14,377 nucleotides of DNA from an uncultured Clostridiaceae bacterium. GTDB lineage: Bacteria > Bacillota > Clostridia > Clostridiales > Oxobacteraceae. The position numbers and the translations under genes are program-made. The notes below the pieces were generated by a model. That model did not search any database and was not told the origin of the DNA. It saw only the letters and a list, made by a program, of their open reading frames with translations. Where the stretch lies: assembly GCA_937900065.1 (NCBI GenBank), contig CALCDS010000279.1:1-14377 (forward strand), read 5' to 3'. Shown piece by piece: positions 13,631 to 14,377 of the stretch (the first letter of the stretch is position 1; every line of letters begins with the position of its first letter).

Positions 13631-14074
13631 ATGATTTCAGATATACTGAAAAAGGAAAATGTCCAAATACTGGATGGCGTATCAAGCTGGCAAGAGGCCA
13701 TATATGTTTCTACAAAAAATTTGGTTGAGAAGGGATATGTTACGAAAAACTATCCCAAGAAAATAATTGAACTCACACAAAAATATGGAGCATATTATGT
13801 ACTTGGACCAGATGTTGCACTCGTTCATGCAAGGCCTGAAGATGGCGTAATCCATAAACAGCTGGCAATCACTCTTCTTAGAAAACCTGTAAAGTTTGAG
13901 GGAAAAGAAGATACGGTCCGGCTGATCATTGCCCTTGCTGCAGAAGATTCACAAAGCCATCTGAAAGTGCTTAAGCAAATAGCGGAAATTCTTTCCGACA
14001 GCAGGAAGCTTCAATCAATCATAAAAGCTGATGATGCAGATAATCTATACGAGAAATTCGTAAATGCAAGTTAG
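13631..14074 (+). CDS. PTS EIIA, ascorbate (UlaC/SgaA) family
   Basis: A 147-residue EIIA of the fructose/mannitol superfamily. The phosphorylatable histidine is His66 in VALVHARPEDG, preceded by KYGAYYVLGPD, and the N-terminal ISDILKKENVQILDGVSSWQ fits the usual UlaC start. It would take phosphate from HPr and pass it to EIIB. A TTG at 13607 would add eight residues but has no ribosome binding site and lies upstream of the predicted transcription start; GGTGA at 13616-13620 is 10 nt before the ATG I chose. The protein resembles the EIIA domain of the upstream regulator (both carry the W-E-A-I, K-YG-Y and H-A-x-P landmarks), suggesting descent from a common EIIA. A strong terminator follows 10 nt after the stop. 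Confidence 0.92.
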   Translation: MISDILKKENVQILDGVSSWQEAIYVSTKNLVEKGYVTKNYPKKIIELTQKYGAYYVLGPDVALVHARPEDGVIHKQLAITLLRKPVKFEGKEDTVRLIIALAAEDSQSHLKVLKQIAEILSDSRKLQSIIKADDADNLYEKFVNAS

Positions 14075-14084
14075 AAATGTATAG

Positions 14085-14133
14085 GGGGTATTGCACAATG
14101 AATAAATAATCCATTGTGCAATACCCCATTTTT
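14085..14133 (+). terminator. Intrinsic terminator of the PTS operon
   Basis: A perfect 16-bp stem, GGGGTATTGCACAATG (14085-14100) / CATTGTGCAATACCCC (14112-14127), with an 11-nt loop, followed by ATTTTTC. It begins 10 nt after the EIIA stop and closes the operon. Confidence 0.95.
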
Positions 14134-14252
14134 CTATCGATCCTGCTCTGAGGCGCATCAACATCCAAAGCAGCAACCATTTTCGACCCTTTGCGCAAGC
14201 AATTTTTTAACCAGCAGTCCTCTTTTTGGCTAATATCTTACACTTATGGAAA

Positions 14253-14268
14253 TGTTTCACGTGAAACA
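14253..14268. promoter_or_regulatory. parS: parS centromere-like site (ParB/Spo0J binding)
   Basis: TGTTTCACGTGAAACA is a perfect 16-bp palindrome matching the bacterial parS consensus TGTTnCACGTGAAACA at every fixed position. ParB loads here, spreads as a CTP-dependent clamp and recruits SMC for chromosome segregation; in sporulating Firmicutes it also helps place the origin in the forespore. It lies in a non-coding stretch after the PTS terminator. parS sites cluster around the replication origin, so the window may be origin-proximal, which I cannot confirm here. Confidence 0.9.
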
Positions 14269-14298
14269 ATCTCTGGAAACGCATGGTATCAGCCGGAT

Positions 14299-14350
14299 AT
14301 AGGGCTGTCTGCATACTTATAAACTGTTATATATACAGTTACAGCCTTAT
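14299..14350. repeat. Nested inverted repeat at the right edge
   Basis: An outer 10-bp pair ATAGGGCTGT (14299-14308) / ACAGCCTTAT (14341-14350), with one G-U pair, encloses an inner hairpin AACTGT (14322-14327) / ACAGTT (14335-14340) that abuts the right arm. On the plus strand a TTTTT run follows only after 6 nt (14356-14360). It could be a terminator or a leader for a gene beyond the window. No coding region is recognised between 14134 and 14377. Confidence 0.4.
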
Positions 14351-14377
14351 GTTGTATTTTTGCCGCACAGATAGGAT

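Noticed and set aside
14158..14229. Minus-strand open stretch ending in the cysteine-rich tail VENGCCFGC before a TGA
   Set aside because: It is only 24 codons after an in-frame stop, with no ATG/GTG and no ribosome binding site. It may be a decayed gene end, but nothing supports a working gene.
1..14377. CRISPR array, tRNA or rRNA genes
   Set aside because: I saw no regularly spaced direct repeats, tRNA cloverleaf or rRNA signature on either strand.

Overview
The window looks like chromosomal DNA of an anaerobic, endospore-forming, low-GC Firmicute (class Clostridia). The evidence is AT-rich DNA with strong GGAGG-type ribosome binding sites, frequent AGA/AGG/ATA codons, two ATP-grasp proteins of the spore-associated YheC/YheD family, a B12-independent radical-SAM aminomutase, and a perfect ParB/Spo0J parS site near the right edge. 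The species cannot be named from the sequence.

Layout. (1) 107-1753, minus strand: a membrane-anchored FHA-domain protein followed by a FtsW/RodA/SpoVE-type SEDS protein, probably one operon for peptidoglycan synthesis. Upstream (1819-1972) is an unexplained element: a strong extended -10 promoter, a 16-codon mini-ORF whose Shine-Dalgarno lies at the predicted 5' end, and a segment with three mutually exclusive pairing partners. It resembles a leader-peptide or riboswitch-like switch. (2) 2007-3490, minus strand: an ECF sigma factor and its overlapping zinc-finger anti-sigma factor, with a promoter and a strong terminator. (3) 3575-7780, plus strand: a probable sporulation operon of two YheC/YheD ATP-grasp ligases and a glutamate 2,3-aminomutase (EAM). 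A sigma-K-like promoter precedes the first gene. The EAM call rests on Lys334 and Asn371, which replace the two lysine-binding aspartates of lysine 2,3-aminomutase. This is the most interesting locus: it suggests that beta-glutamate is made and ligated into a peptide or onto an acceptor in the spore.

(4) 7793-14133, plus strand: a sugar-phosphate catabolic island. It holds a DeoR repressor (perfect consensus sigma-A promoter, repeated operator half-sites), a fructose-6-phosphate-aldolase-type transaldolase homologue, a 327-bp gap with a terminator and a MITE-like inverted repeat, a multidomain PRD/EIIB/EIIA regulator, and separate EIIC, EIIB and EIIA subunits of an ascorbate-type (UlaA/SgaT) PTS. 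The ascorbate catabolic genes ulaD/E/F are absent, so the sugar is unknown. An incoming sugar would be phosphorylated by EIIA-EIIB-EIIC and cleaved by the aldolase, with DeoR sensing a sugar phosphate and the PRD regulator sensing PTS phosphorylation. (5) 14134-14377: no gene recognised; it contains parS and a nested inverted repeat. The first 106 bases also contain no gene that I can support.
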